Shown one piece after another: positions 37,070 to 45,262 of a stretch of DNA of 64,000 nt; within the stretch, counting starts at the first letter, position 1, and every line of letters begins with the position of its first letter. The notes under the pieces are model-generated. The model was not told the DNA's origin and did not search any database. It saw nothing but the letters and a program-made list of their open reading frames with translations. Source of the stretch: Methanosarcinales archaeon Met12 (GTDB taxonomy: Archaea; Halobacteriota; UBA148; JAJOKI01); the NCBI GenBank assembly GCA_002813105.2, contig CP017966.2, forward strand, positions 620,001 to 684,000. Reading direction: 5' to 3'. The translations under genes and the position numbers were made by a program.

Positions 37070-37414
37070 ATGATCGGAGAGACAAAAACATGGGCAATAT
37101 TGGTCGTTGTGGTATGCGCCTTTCTTGGGGCAATAGGACAGATATTCTTCAAAATGGGTTCGGATTTGATATCGGAAGACATCACATCATGGCTACCTAA
37201 ACTACTCGTTGGATTTGGACTATATGGTCTGTCGAGCATCCTGTTCATTCTTGCACTGAGGCACGGAAATTTAACCCTTCTTTATCCTATTATCGCCACG
37301 AGTTTCATTTGGACAGCTTTATTCGCCGTGATGTTCTTGGGAGAGTCGATGAACCTTGCTAAATGGGGCGGTATTGGATTGATACTTCTTGGGGTCAGCC
37401 TGATAGTAAGATGA
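37070..37414 (+). CDS. EamA/SMR-type small transporter
   Basis: 114 residues from ATG 37070; four hydrophobic helices. Features: GAIGQIFFKMGSDL after helix 1, LILALRHGNLTLLYPIIATSFIWTALFAVMFLGE, and the C-terminal helix. This matches EmrE-like or ArnE-like half-transporters of the drug/metabolite superfamily, which act as dimers. ATGA overlap with a GT2 gene suggests it flips or serves the lipid-linked sugar made by that enzyme. Confidence 0.85.
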   Translation: MIGETKTWAILVVVVCAFLGAIGQIFFKMGSDLISEDITSWLPKLLVGFGLYGLSSILFILALRHGNLTLLYPIIATSFIWTALFAVMFLGESMNLAKWGGIGLILLGVSLIVR

Positions 37415-38121
37415 CAAGAGATAAAATAAGCGTCTCGATAATCATCCCGGCGTATAACGAGGAAAAAAGAATCACCAGGACCTTGACCGAGCATCAGGCG
37501 TTTGCGCATCTACATTATCCAGACTATGAAATACTCGTCGTATGTGACGGTTGTACTGACAGAACGCCTGCGATTGTAAGGGATTTTCACAGGCGGAATT
37601 CGCGCATAAAACTTCTTGTGTTCCGTCACAAACTGGGAAAAGGCGGCGGCGTGCTGGAGGGCTTTAAAGCCGCAAGAAATGAATTGGTTGGATTTACTGA
37701 TGCTGATGATTCTATCTCTCCCGAGGATTTTGACAAATTGGTAAAGGCGGTAGATGGTGGCGCAGACTGTGCCATTGCCTCGCGCCACACCCAGGGCGCC
37801 AAAATATTTATTCAGCAGCCGTTGAGCAGGAGAGTTGCAAGCAGGGTTTTCAATCTGTTTGTTAAGCTATTATTTGGCTTGCCTTTTGAGGATACCCAAT
37901 GTGGGGCGAAGATGGTAAAGAAAACCGTCATCGACGATATCGTGCCAAGGATGGTATTGAAGGGCTTTGAATTCGACGTCGAATTGTTATGGCGCATCCA
38001 GAAGAGCGGCTACATCATCGAAGAGATACCAATCACATGGCAGCATAAGGACAATTCCGCATTCAGTCTAAAATACGCTCCGCAGATGTTTTTCAATCTG
38101 TTGAAGGTGCGCTTTGGCTGA
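37411..38121 (+). CDS. Family 2 glycosyltransferase, ALG5 / dolichyl-phosphate glucosyltransferase-like
   Basis: 236 residues from ATG 37411, which overlaps the previous stop. Motifs: SVSIIIPAYNEEKRI, VCDGCTDRTPAIV, KLGKGGGVLEGFKAA, FTDADDSISPEDF (metal DxD) and DTQCGAKMVKK, all as in Alg5/DPM1-type enzymes. It should build a polyprenyl-phosphate sugar at the inner membrane face; the flippase-like SMR protein is its partner gene. Convergent with argS. Confidence 0.9.
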   Translation: MTRDKISVSIIIPAYNEEKRITRTLTEHQAFAHLHYPDYEILVVCDGCTDRTPAIVRDFHRRNSRIKLLVFRHKLGKGGGVLEGFKAARNELVGFTDADDSISPEDFDKLVKAVDGGADCAIASRHTQGAKIFIQQPLSRRVASRVFNLFVKLLFGLPFEDTQCGAKMVKKTVIDDIVPRMVLKGFEFDVELLWRIQKSGYIIEEIPITWQHKDNSAFSLKYAPQMFFNLLKVRFG

Positions 38122-38127
38122 GCTATA

Positions 38128-39825
38128 TCACATCGATTTTGGCGCCTCGATTCCAAGCAAATTCAATGTATTTTCCAGGACGATTCTCGTACAGTTCACC
38201 AGTGCCAGTCGCGCATCTCTCAAATCTCCTTCTGCTTTGAGTACCGGGACGAAGCCATAGAATTGATTAAATGTCTCGGCCAATTCTCTGGCATAGGTCG
38301 CTAAGATGTGCGGCTTGAGGCAATGTGCAACCGCATCCACGACGTTGGGAAACATCGCCATCTTTTTGATCAATTCGATCTCCTGCGGTTCGACGAGCAT
38401 ATTCGGGTTGAACTTCTTCAGCTTCGCTTTATCAAGGATACTGCAGGCTCTGGCATGCGAATACTGGATGAACGGCGCTCCCTGTTTCTCGAAATCCAGC
38501 GCATCTTCCCATCTAAACGTCATCATCTTTTCTGGAGCCACCTTGATGATGTCAAATCGTACTGCACCCATCCCCACGATTTCCGCTATTCTTCGCTTTT
38601 CGCCCTCTGACAGTTCAGGTCTGCGTTTGTGTACCTCGATGTATGCACGTTCAAGTGCCTCATCGAGCAGGTCATCAAGATCGACGGTGGTGCCTTTGCG
38701 CGTTGACATCCTGCCCTCTGGCAGTGAGATAAAAGAATAAAACACCATTTGCGGCCATCTCTCGAGACCGAGAATCTCAAGGGCGCACTTTAATTGGTCC
38801 ATCGCCAGCTTCTGGTCTTCGCCGAGCACGTTAATCATGATATCAGCGTTATCGAACTTCCATACGTGGTATGCGATATCTCTGGTAGTGTATAGAGTCG
38901 TCCCATCGAGACGCGTCAGTACAAAATCCTTCTCCAGTCCAAAATGAGTCAAATCAAGCACCAATGCACCGTCTTTTAGTCTGGCATATTTTGTCTTTTT
39001 CAATTTCTCGATTATTTTATGCACCGTACCGTCTCTGACAAATTGTGATTCCCACACGTATTTGTCAAAGGAAATGTTGATTCGTTCTAACGTTTGCTTT
39101 TGCCCATCTATACAGCGTTTCACAACTTTCTTAAACTTCTCGATGACGAGGGGGTTGTCAGACTCGTATTCCCCCAAGAGCTGCATGATCGCTGATTCCA
39201 CTTCTGGATTTGATGCCGCCTCGGTCGATTTTCGGTAATATCGCACGACATCGTGGTCTGGCTTATCCCTCTCTAATTGAGGAAGGGTATTCAGGTCGAT
39301 ATTGTCGTATCCCCAGACGATCGTCGCGATCTGTTTGCCCATATCGTTTACATAATATTGCACATCGACATCGTAGCCGGCGCATCTGAGAGCCCTTGCC
39401 AACGTGTCGCCGATGATGGGGTTTCGTCCCCTGCCAACGTGGATGGGTCCTGTTGGATTGACAGAAGTATGTTCGAGAATTACTCGCTTGTCTTTCTTGG
39501 GAAGCGAGCCGTACTCCTCCCGTTCCTCAGATATGCTCGATATCGTTTGGTTCAAGAAGCTGCGATTGACGTAAAAATTGATATATGCTCCCTGGACTTC
39601 TACGCGTCCGACATATGATTTATCCGGAATCTGGATATTCTGCAAGATTTCCTTCGCTATGTTCGCAGGGAGTTTCTTGTATTGTGGCGCAAGATTGAGG
39701 GCGATTGATGAGGATATATCTGCATATGAAGATTCCTCTAAATAGGCATCTTCTGCCGCATATCCTGCTGATTTGACAGCGCTTTGTAGCAGTGACTTCG
39801 TCTCATTTTTGAACTGTATGAACAT
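38128..39825 (-). CDS. argS: Arginyl-tRNA synthetase
   Basis: 565 residues, class I. The N-terminal ArgRS-specific domain, the HIGH-like HVGRGRN (in EHTSVNPTGPIHVGRGRNPIIGD), GEDQKLAMDQLK and a KMSTRKG-type motif (GRMSTRKGTTVDLDDLL) are all visible, as is the C-terminal anticodon-binding DALRA domain (CLKPHILATYARELAETFNQFY). Starts 2 nt after the aRF1 stop, so the two are co-transcribed. Confidence 0.97.
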   Translation of the reverse strand: MFIQFKNETKSLLQSAVKSAGYAAEDAYLEESSYADISSSIALNLAPQYKKLPANIAKEILQNIQIPDKSYVGRVEVQGAYINFYVNRSFLNQTISSISEEREEYGSLPKKDKRVILEHTSVNPTGPIHVGRGRNPIIGDTLARALRCAGYDVDVQYYVNDMGKQIATIVWGYDNIDLNTLPQLERDKPDHDVVRYYRKSTEAASNPEVESAIMQLLGEYESDNPLVIEKFKKVVKRCIDGQKQTLERINISFDKYVWESQFVRDGTVHKIIEKLKKTKYARLKDGALVLDLTHFGLEKDFVLTRLDGTTLYTTRDIAYHVWKFDNADIMINVLGEDQKLAMDQLKCALEILGLERWPQMVFYSFISLPEGRMSTRKGTTVDLDDLLDEALERAYIEVHKRRPELSEGEKRRIAEIVGMGAVRFDIIKVAPEKMMTFRWEDALDFEKQGAPFIQYSHARACSILDKAKLKKFNPNMLVEPQEIELIKKMAMFPNVVDAVAHCLKPHILATYARELAETFNQFYGFVPVLKAEGDLRDARLALVNCTRIVLENTLNLLGIEAPKSM

Positions 39826-39827
39826 CT

Positions 39828-41054
39828 TTAAACTCCTGTCTGAAACCTCAAAATCGCTGCAATTCCTCCGAACGCGTTCATCAACTGCTCCCCTTCCTCA
39901 AAATCCGTTGAGATGAACACTGTGGTGGAATTTATCCGCTCTCCCATCTCGGATAACTCGGTTACGATATCGGTAATTTCCACCAGTTCAAGTGCCTTAT
40001 CGCACCTTGGGCACGCTTCCAACTTATCCGGTTTTTGGACCGTCTTTTCATACTGGTAATCACAACTGGTACATTTGACATATATTCGAATTCGCCTCAG
40101 ATCTTCGGAGAGTAATAGAGTGTCGACTGCGCCCATTTTGAGATTTTTTCTGACATTATCTTCACCATAAGTGGCCAGATTTCGGTCGCTTACCAGTTCC
40201 CTCATGAACCGATTTACCAACTTTTTCTCTTGCATCAGATCCAAGTTTTGAAGTGTATCCATCGCTGCATCCACCAACTCGTATAATCCCGACTCGTCGG
40301 TGTACGAGATATCAAATACCCCCTGTATCTTCGGCTGCAGTTCATGATGAAGATACTCTCCACCTATAAACTCCTCCTTCGTCGGGCTGGGTCCCCCAAT
40401 CAGTATGCCCTGGAGGTCCTTGTGATCCACTTCAAGGAATATTTTGCTGGCAGAGTCCCCGATCCTCTTATAAAATTCGTTAATGGCTATTAGCCGCAAT
40501 TGTTGAAATCGCTTTGCCGATTGCCCCCCCCTCTTCTGTTTGCCTGGTACGTTGGAGGTCATGTGTTTTATGAGCTCGATATGTCTCCCCTTCAGCAAAC
40601 CAATGGTTGCCTCCCTCCGATCCAGGGCGACCAAACCAAATGTCTTCTTCTCCTTGAGCATGTCTTCCAGTGGCCCGAGTACGAATTCCGAGCCGCATCG
40701 ATACATATAGGTCGTAATGGGCTCCGGCAGCTCTATGACTATCGTCTCCATTGTGGTCCTATCTCCACCAATAGAGATCATTCCGCAAAAAATAACCATG
40801 CCATTCTCTGGCGGATTTTTAAAATATTTGAGTCTGGCCATGATGGAGTCCAGTGCGCTCTGAACATTTACTCTTGTGGACTTGGATTTAATGTTCGCAG
40901 CCTGTCCATGCTCATCTCTAAGCTGTGCCACAACATTGGATATCTGCTTATCAGGAGGGATGTAAATCGTAACCAGTTCGGTCCCCCTGCCAGTTTTCTC
41001 TCGTAACTCTTCCAGTTTCCGTTTGAACTCGTATTTTTTCTGTCCATCCGACAT
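39828..41054 (-). CDS. prf1: Peptide chain release factor aRF1
   Basis: 408 residues. Decoding domain motif NIKS at residues 54-57 and YRC nearby; catalytic GGQ at residues 176-178 (KRGGQSAKRF); a C-terminal domain with a zinc-ribbon insertion (CTSCDYQ and CPRCDKA). It recognises all three stop codons and releases the peptide with aEF1A. Its C-terminal GGIAAILRF resembles that of Pelota at 8668-9708, as expected for paralogues. First gene of the aRF1-argS pair. Confidence 0.97.
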   Translation of the reverse strand: MSDGQKKYEFKRKLEELREKTGRGTELVTIYIPPDKQISNVVAQLRDEHGQAANIKSKSTRVNVQSALDSIMARLKYFKNPPENGMVIFCGMISIGGDRTTMETIVIELPEPITTYMYRCGSEFVLGPLEDMLKEKKTFGLVALDRREATIGLLKGRHIELIKHMTSNVPGKQKRGGQSAKRFQQLRLIAINEFYKRIGDSASKIFLEVDHKDLQGILIGGPSPTKEEFIGGEYLHHELQPKIQGVFDISYTDESGLYELVDAAMDTLQNLDLMQEKKLVNRFMRELVSDRNLATYGEDNVRKNLKMGAVDTLLLSEDLRRIRIYVKCTSCDYQYEKTVQKPDKLEACPRCDKALELVEITDIVTELSEMGERINSTTVFISTDFEEGEQLMNAFGGIAAILRFQTGV

Positions 41055-41123
41055 CTAAGACCTCTCTCTTGATACTGATGGCTTCCACGTTATTAAAATG
41101 GTTTGTTTCGCTCTTATCACTCT

Positions 41124-41312
41124 TCATACACGATAGAAATATTCGCGCGCCTTCTTCAAACAGATTCGACCACTGTCTCGCATCTGACCTGTCTGATTCG
41201 AAATGATTAACCCTTTTGCCTCCATATTCCCAAGGGCAGGATAAAGAGTTCCGGGGTTTGGCTTTTCCCCCTTCCTTTTCGCTATCTCTCTGGCTATCTC
41301 CTGCCCGTACAT
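41124..41312 (-). CDS. Short PadR-like regulator, possibly truncated
   Basis: 62 residues: YGQEIAREIAKRKGEKPNPGTLYPALGNMEAKGLI is the PadR winged-helix core (recognition helix plus wing). The normal first helix and the dimer-forming C-terminal half are missing; an in-frame TAA lies six codons upstream. A TATA-like TTTATATTGTACA (41340-41352) precedes it. It may be a compact regulator or a fragment. The neighbour on the same strand is a small membrane protein (41541-41768). Confidence 0.65.
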   Translation of the reverse strand: MYGQEIAREIAKRKGEKPNPGTLYPALGNMEAKGLIISNQTGQMRDSGRICLKKAREYFYRV

Positions 41313-41352
41313 TAGTTTTAAAGCCTTTTATCGTCAAATTTATATTGTACAC

Positions 41353-41540
41353 TCAATACATAATTACTGAGCAGTCAGTGTTTTGAGAAAAGCCTACTCC
41401 TAATATATTCAAAAGCCAGCCGACGTCGCCGAGGTCTCGAATAACGTTTCTGCGGAAAAAGACTTCGCTACGCTTCGCCCAAATTGCCTTTGGCAACTTC
41501 TTTTATCTGCTGTTAGACGATAGTGCGAGAACAATGGACG
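41353..41540. other. Intergenic stretch with a degenerate repeat
   Basis: No gene. The block around 41440-41515 (ACGTTT, ACTTCGC, CTTCGCCCAAATTGCC, GGCAACTTC) shares an ordered set of short matches with 52232-52278 (ACGTTT, ACTTGC, CTTCACCCAAATGC, GGAAACTTC), suggesting an old dispersed repeat. TGCTGTTA at 41508-41515 also occurs near the end of the 90-bp MITE. Confidence 0.35.
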
Positions 41541-41768
41541 CTATTTTTTAATCAATATTGCGTATATCACTGGTATATGTAGTAACAGGGATATTACAAT
41601 CAATATCCAGCCCCATAGTATCCAATCGATTGCTTGAAAATAGCTTGCTAACAATGCTCCTATACCCACACCAGCCAAAAATTTGGCAGAGATTGTAATG
41701 AATATCACTCGAAAGCTCTGTCGTCTAAATTTTTCAAGCATTTCAGTAAACCAACTCATTTTTTTCAC
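41541..41768 (-). CDS. Small two-helix membrane protein (75 aa)
   Basis: An amphipathic basic N-terminus (WFTEMLEKFRRQSFRVIF) is followed by two hydrophobic helices (AKFLAGVGIGALLASYF and WILWGWILIVISLLLHIPVIYAIL) and a KK tail. Not recognised. A GGGTG Shine-Dalgarno just before ATG 41768 supports translation. Downstream on the same strand lies the PadR-like gene; PadR genes often sit beside small membrane proteins they control, but a link here is inference. Confidence 0.6.
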   Translation of the reverse strand: MKKMSWFTEMLEKFRRQSFRVIFITISAKFLAGVGIGALLASYFQAIDWILWGWILIVISLLLHIPVIYAILIKK

Positions 41769-41845
41769 CCCTTTTTAAATAATAATTGCTTCGACCTTTT
41801 TATATTTTACGCCCCATAGTTTTTTTAGTTTGCACCACCAACTTC

Positions 41846-42535
41846 TCACTTCTTGCAAGAGGATGTAATTTCCGTTCCAACGTGTTTGTTCCTGAGAACG
41901 GCATCGACGATGTTTTTTGGATCTGACCCGTCTAATATAATCGTCGGTATCCTGGACCTTTCGATGACCTTCGCCGCCAAGAGGTCCATAACGGATTTTG
42001 ACCCTGCCCCCATCTCTGTCCTCATTACGATTTCGACTAATTGTTTGGGGGAGATATTATCGAGCTTTTGCGCATCGGGATTGCTCCTGGGATCGGCGGT
42101 GTACACACCATCAGTGCATGTTGCATTGACCAGTAAATCCGCCTGGACGTATTCTGCCAATATGGCTGCGACCGCATCTGTGGTTTGCCCAGGGGTTACG
42201 CCGCCCATCACGATTATCTTGCCCCACGATGCGACGCTCGCCGCTTCTTTATAATCGGAGGGCGGTTCAGGATGCGCATCCCCTCCTATGGCGGAAATCA
42301 ACAAACGAGCATTCAATCGCGTTACATCAATGCCAATAAAATCGCAAACGGCTTCATTTGCGCCCAGCTTTCTTGCAACATGGATGTACTCACGGGCAGC
42401 AGCACCGCCGCCAACTACAACGAAAACCGTATGCTCTTTCGCTATTTCCTTTATCGCTTCAGCATATTCCTCGAACCTTTCGAAATCCAACTTGGGCGCA
42501 ATTATCGAGCCCCCTATAGATATCACCACAATCAT
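41846..42535 (-). CDS. pyrH: Uridylate kinase, archaeal type
   Basis: 229 residues from ATG 42535. Amino-acid-kinase fold: VVISIGGSIIAP, VVVGGGAAAREYI, GGVTPGQTTDAVAA and TCTDGVYTADP. It phosphorylates UMP to UDP for pyrimidine nucleotide supply. The GTDAVAAILAEYVQADLLVNATCTDGVY-type block is the archaeal PyrH pattern. Confidence 0.95.
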   Translation of the reverse strand: MIVVISIGGSIIAPKLDFERFEEYAEAIKEIAKEHTVFVVVGGGAAAREYIHVARKLGANEAVCDFIGIDVTRLNARLLISAIGGDAHPEPPSDYKEAASVASWGKIIVMGGVTPGQTTDAVAAILAEYVQADLLVNATCTDGVYTADPRSNPDAQKLDNISPKQLVEIVMRTEMGAGSKSVMDLLAAKVIERSRIPTIILDGSDPKNIVDAVLRNKHVGTEITSSCKK

Positions 42536-42662
42536 GATGATTAACATGTCACACCAAGTACTAAGGGATTTCTATTTACACCAGATGGAACATGATTATT
42601 GCCGTCTAAGGTGGGGGTGAAGCACGTTATCTTTAATATGGTGGCCCCCCATCCATTAAATC

Positions 42663-42848
42663 ATGGTAAAAATAATTCCTCATAGACACTGCGCAATATG
42701 CGGGAAGTCGGTTGAATCCAATGAAACGTTTTGCTCTGACGAATGTACAAAGAGATATGGTGATGCCCGGAGGAGGCAGAAACTGATGTTCATCCTTCTC
42801 ATCGTGTTGATGTTCGTCATCCTGTTGTTGCCCTGGCTTCCGAGATGA
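42663..42848 (+). CDS. DUF2116 zinc-ribbon membrane protein
   Basis: 61 residues: a treble-clef-like CAICGKSV / CSDECTKRY four-cysteine zinc site, a basic linker, and one C-terminal helix (LMFILLIVLMFVILLLPWLP). Small archaeal proteins of this layout (DUF2116) have unknown function. Its last codons and stop form the target sequence TTCCGAGATGA duplicated by the element that starts at 42849. Confidence 0.85.
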   Translation: MVKIIPHRHCAICGKSVESNETFCSDECTKRYGDARRRQKLMFILLIVLMFVILLLPWLPR

Positions 42849-42936
42849 GCTTTGCACATAAAGTCCTAATTTGGGCCTACTTTTTGTGCAGATGTTAGAG
42901 TTTTTGTGCAAGGGAGTAACATTTAAGGGGGGTATA

Positions 42937-43048
42937 GAGGGGTACCCCTCAATTATAGTATAGTGTAAGTAGGGCTTCACTGGTAGTATATTAGGAAACA
43001 TATAGGAAACTGTATGGGGGGGTACCCCCCATTATAATATAGTGTAAG
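42937..43048 (+). promoter_or_regulatory. Two palindromic operator-like repeats with TATA-like boxes
   Basis: A 14-bp palindrome GAGGGGTACCCCTC (42937-42950) is followed by AATTATAGTATAGTGTAAG. 80 bp on, GGGGGGTACCCCCC (43017-43030) is followed by ATTATAATATAGTGTAAG. The repeated palindrome plus AT-box pairs stand 18 bp before the ATG at 43066 and look like duplicated operator-promoter units of the element gene. Confidence 0.6.
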
Positions 43049-43065
43049 AAGCGGGGGGCAAGGAT

Positions 43066-43862
43066 ATGACAACTAAGTATGATGACATTAGGATTAGAAA
43101 AGTTAGGGTGCTTGGCGATAAATTGAAGGAGGAAGCGCACCAAATAGGTCTTAGTGGAGACGATTTAGTTATTGTGAGGACATATATTAATTCTCTACCC
43201 ACCTATAAAATCGAAAAGATAGAGGGAAGTCCAATTGAGTACTTGCAACGAAAAATAACTTAGTCAGAGCTAAGTGATTATATGTCCGATGCCAAACGAT
43301 CTCTTTTGATTTTATGTCATACTTTTTTTCACAATGCTTTTAGGTCTGGTAAACATAGAAAACCAAGAGGGGCGTTGTCGCAGGTCAAAAAATGGGCACA
43401 GTCTAGATTTATCGCTGATTTCATTATCGAGATGGGGTCCGAACGCTCTGAAGGATATCCTATTTTGTTATTACATCAGAAAAAATATTTAATGAGTTTT
43501 CTGAGCAACTTAAAAGCGAGTATACGAGTCCAGAAACTTATGAGTACTTGGATATATTAAAAACGCTTATTTTTCGTGTTCAGAGTGAATCAGTAAATAA
43601 GTTGGAAGAAAATGAAGGTATTATTGTAATAGCCGATGCAATTTATAACCGTAGCGATTACGAACCTTTAATCATAACTGATATGAAGGACGGCATGATG
43701 AAAACTGCAAAGGAACTCTACAAAAAAAGTACTACACAGGATGATGTTAAAATCCCATTCTCTATACTAAACTTAGAAGAAGCGATTAGTTTCTTGGAGG
43801 GCAGATATTCAGTGCAGTACGGACTGGTTAAGAAAAAAGATTCAGTATATAATATGCTCTAA
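43066..43862 (+). pseudogene. Broken gene of the 42849-43875 element (unrecognised)
   Basis: The frame opened by ATG 43066 runs 65 codons to TAG 43261, continues in the same frame from 43264 to about 43450, and then the plausible coding frame shifts; the third part (through 43548) ends at 43862. Pieces: KYDDIRIRKVRVLGDKLKEE, KKWAQSRFIADFIIEM, and EENEGIIVIADAIYNRSDYE with LIITDMKDGM. The last piece faintly recalls the central and C-terminal acidic motifs of PIN domains; no DDE or HUH transposase motif is visible. One nonsense codon plus one frameshift indicate decay. Confidence 0.6.
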
Positions 43863-43930
43863 ATATGTGCAAAGCTTCCGAGATGAAAAAGTACATATAG
43901 CAGCACAACTATGCCATATTGGGGGGGAGG

Positions 43931-44407
43931 ATGTTTAAACGAGTATGGGTAGTTTTCATGATATTTCTTCTATTGCTGATGCCTGTCGTATCTGCTGCGG
44001 AGGCGCATGAATCGAGATTTATTGATATCACCGATGTAATAATGACGTTTGATGGAGAGGACGCGAACATCACTGTGGAGTATAGTATCGATGGCCTTTT
44101 TGCCAGACTTTACCTGCTGGTCTTCGGTCCCGATGCCATAAGGCAAAAGCTGGAGGATGTTTTCGCTGATTTCTCGAACATCAGGATAACGGACATATCA
44201 TGGAATAAAGCCAACATCACTGCAAACGACGTAATAACATATGATGACGGCATATACCGTATTCATGCGTTCGACCTTGGGCAGAATGTAGATAAATTGT
44301 ACATAATATTTCCAAATGGATATGAGATAATGCTCGAGGATATCAATGCCACACGTCCGATCGTCCACAAAAATAACACACAATTCATTATGTTCCTTCC
44401 TGCGTAA
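43931..44407 (+). CDS. Secreted or membrane-anchored protein of unknown function
   Basis: 158 residues from ATG 43931, which follows a GGGGGGAGG Shine-Dalgarno. A signal peptide is obvious (KRVWVVFMIFLLLLMPVVSAAEA). The mature part is acidic and beta-rich with several N-x-S/T sites (DANITVEY, KANITAND, EDINATRP, KNNTQF) that could be N-glycosylated in an archaeon. No family recognised. The gene lies immediately right of the insertion element. Confidence 0.75.
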   Translation: MFKRVWVVFMIFLLLLMPVVSAAEAHESRFIDITDVIMTFDGEDANITVEYSIDGLFARLYLLVFGPDAIRQKLEDVFADFSNIRITDISWNKANITANDVITYDDGIYRIHAFDLGQNVDKLYIIFPNGYEIMLEDINATRPIVHKNNTQFIMFLPA

Positions 44408-44410
44408 CGC

Positions 44411-44824
44411 TCATTTCCTTCGTTTGCGTCCAGATTTGCGCTTTTTATCGCCTTTACTGAAAATCGATGGCAAGTGAACCATATAGGTTCCTTCTTCTTT
44501 TAGCGCCATGATTATTTCCGGTCGATCGAGTAGTGACTTGATATTTAATTCATACGAGCCCGGACAGAGTATTTTTATACTTTCAACCCTGTGAGAGTCG
44601 GGTGCGGGGTGCGTTTTCGGCTTTTCCTCAATTTCAACTTTGTTTATCAGTTCATTGATGTCCATGACTTCCGCATCTTCTGATAGCACATCCTGTCTGG
44701 CTATCTCCTCCGACCTATCTGTCACGTAGAGAAATTTATTCCATCCACAGGTAGGGCATCCACTCAGAATTTCAGATGCACCGTCCCTGAACGTTTGACC
44801 GCATCTGGTACATTTATGTGGCAT
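44411..44824 (-). CDS. arvC: Zinc-ribbon protein, ArvC/OapC-like
   Basis: 137 residues: an N-terminal zinc ribbon (CTRCGQTF and CPTCGWNK), a linker, a compact domain (VESIKILCPGSYELNIKSLLDRPEIIMALKEEGTYMVHLPSIF) and a very basic tail (KRKSGRKRRK). Third gene after a small GTPase and a DUF2073 gene; this trio is conserved in euryarchaea. In Haloferax the cluster has been linked to extracellular vesicle formation (ArvABC). The symbol is assigned by this context. Confidence 0.75.
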   Translation of the reverse strand: MPHKCTRCGQTFRDGASEILSGCPTCGWNKFLYVTDRSEEIARQDVLSEDAEVMDINELINKVEIEEKPKTHPAPDSHRVESIKILCPGSYELNIKSLLDRPEIIMALKEEGTYMVHLPSIFSKGDKKRKSGRKRRK

Positions 44825-44833
44825 CTTGGACTC

Positions 44834-45262
44834 CTATGAACGCACGGACACCAGTGCGCTTATCACATCGTGGTCTTTGTTAATGGTCTTGATCTGATTT
44901 GCCGGTCCGATGACGGTAAGGCGCGTTTCTATGACGACCCTTCCCAAGAGTTTGCTGATGATATTTGATCTCCGCCTAGAGGGGTAACTCTCGATCTCAA
45001 TGCCGGCGAAATCGCCTGGTGCTATCTCCGTCATTGTGAGCTCCATTAACTTCATCTCTTCATCGGGGGTGAGTCCTGCCTCAAGAATTAGGATATTGCC
45101 CTCTCTGACCTTGTCAAGTATCAATCTGATTTTCTCCATCGAGGTCATAGTTGACAGATGGTCCTTGGAGAGCATATCTATCCGAATGCCCGTCTCAACG
45201 GCACCATTTGCGCGCTTTGTGCGTTCCTCCGTCTTAGTAACTTTTTCGGTCATCTTGGTCAC
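44834..45262 (-). CDS. arvB: DUF2073 protein, ArvB-like
   Basis: 142 residues; a Lys/Glu/Thr-rich N-terminus, then the DUF2073 core (IRIDMLSKDHLSTMTSMEKIRLILDKVREGNILILEAGLTPDEE and IEIESYPSRRRSNIISKLLGR). It overlaps the GTPase stop by 4 nt (ATGA), so the proteins are made together. Biochemical role unknown; by context it is a partner of the GTPase. Confidence 0.8.
   Translation of the reverse strand: MTKMTEKVTKTEERTKRANGAVETGIRIDMLSKDHLSTMTSMEKIRLILDKVREGNILILEAGLTPDEEMKLMELTMTEIAPGDFAGIEIESYPSRRRSNIISKLLGRVVIETRLTVIGPANQIKTINKDHDVISALVSVRS

Larger units (their letters stand above)
42849..43875. mobile_element. Putative insertion element, 1027 bp, 12-bp TIRs and 11-bp TSD
   Basis: The ends are perfect 12-bp inverted repeats: GCTTTGCACATA (42849-42860) and TATGTGCAAAGC (43864-43875). 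Directly outside, TTCCGAGATGA occurs on both sides (42838-42848 and 43876-43886), a perfect 11-bp target duplication. Inside are two TTTTTGTGCA motifs near the left end (42881-42890, 42901-42910), two palindrome-plus-TATA repeats and one decayed gene that I do not recognise as a transposase. Insertion happened exactly at the DUF2116 stop codon. Confidence 0.8.

Noticed and set aside
43066-43560. TAG at 43261 as a pyrrolysine codon joining two in-frame ORFs
   Set aside because: A second lesion (frameshift near 43450) lies in the same gene and the host element looks decayed; plain pseudogenisation is simpler. No pyl genes are in the window.
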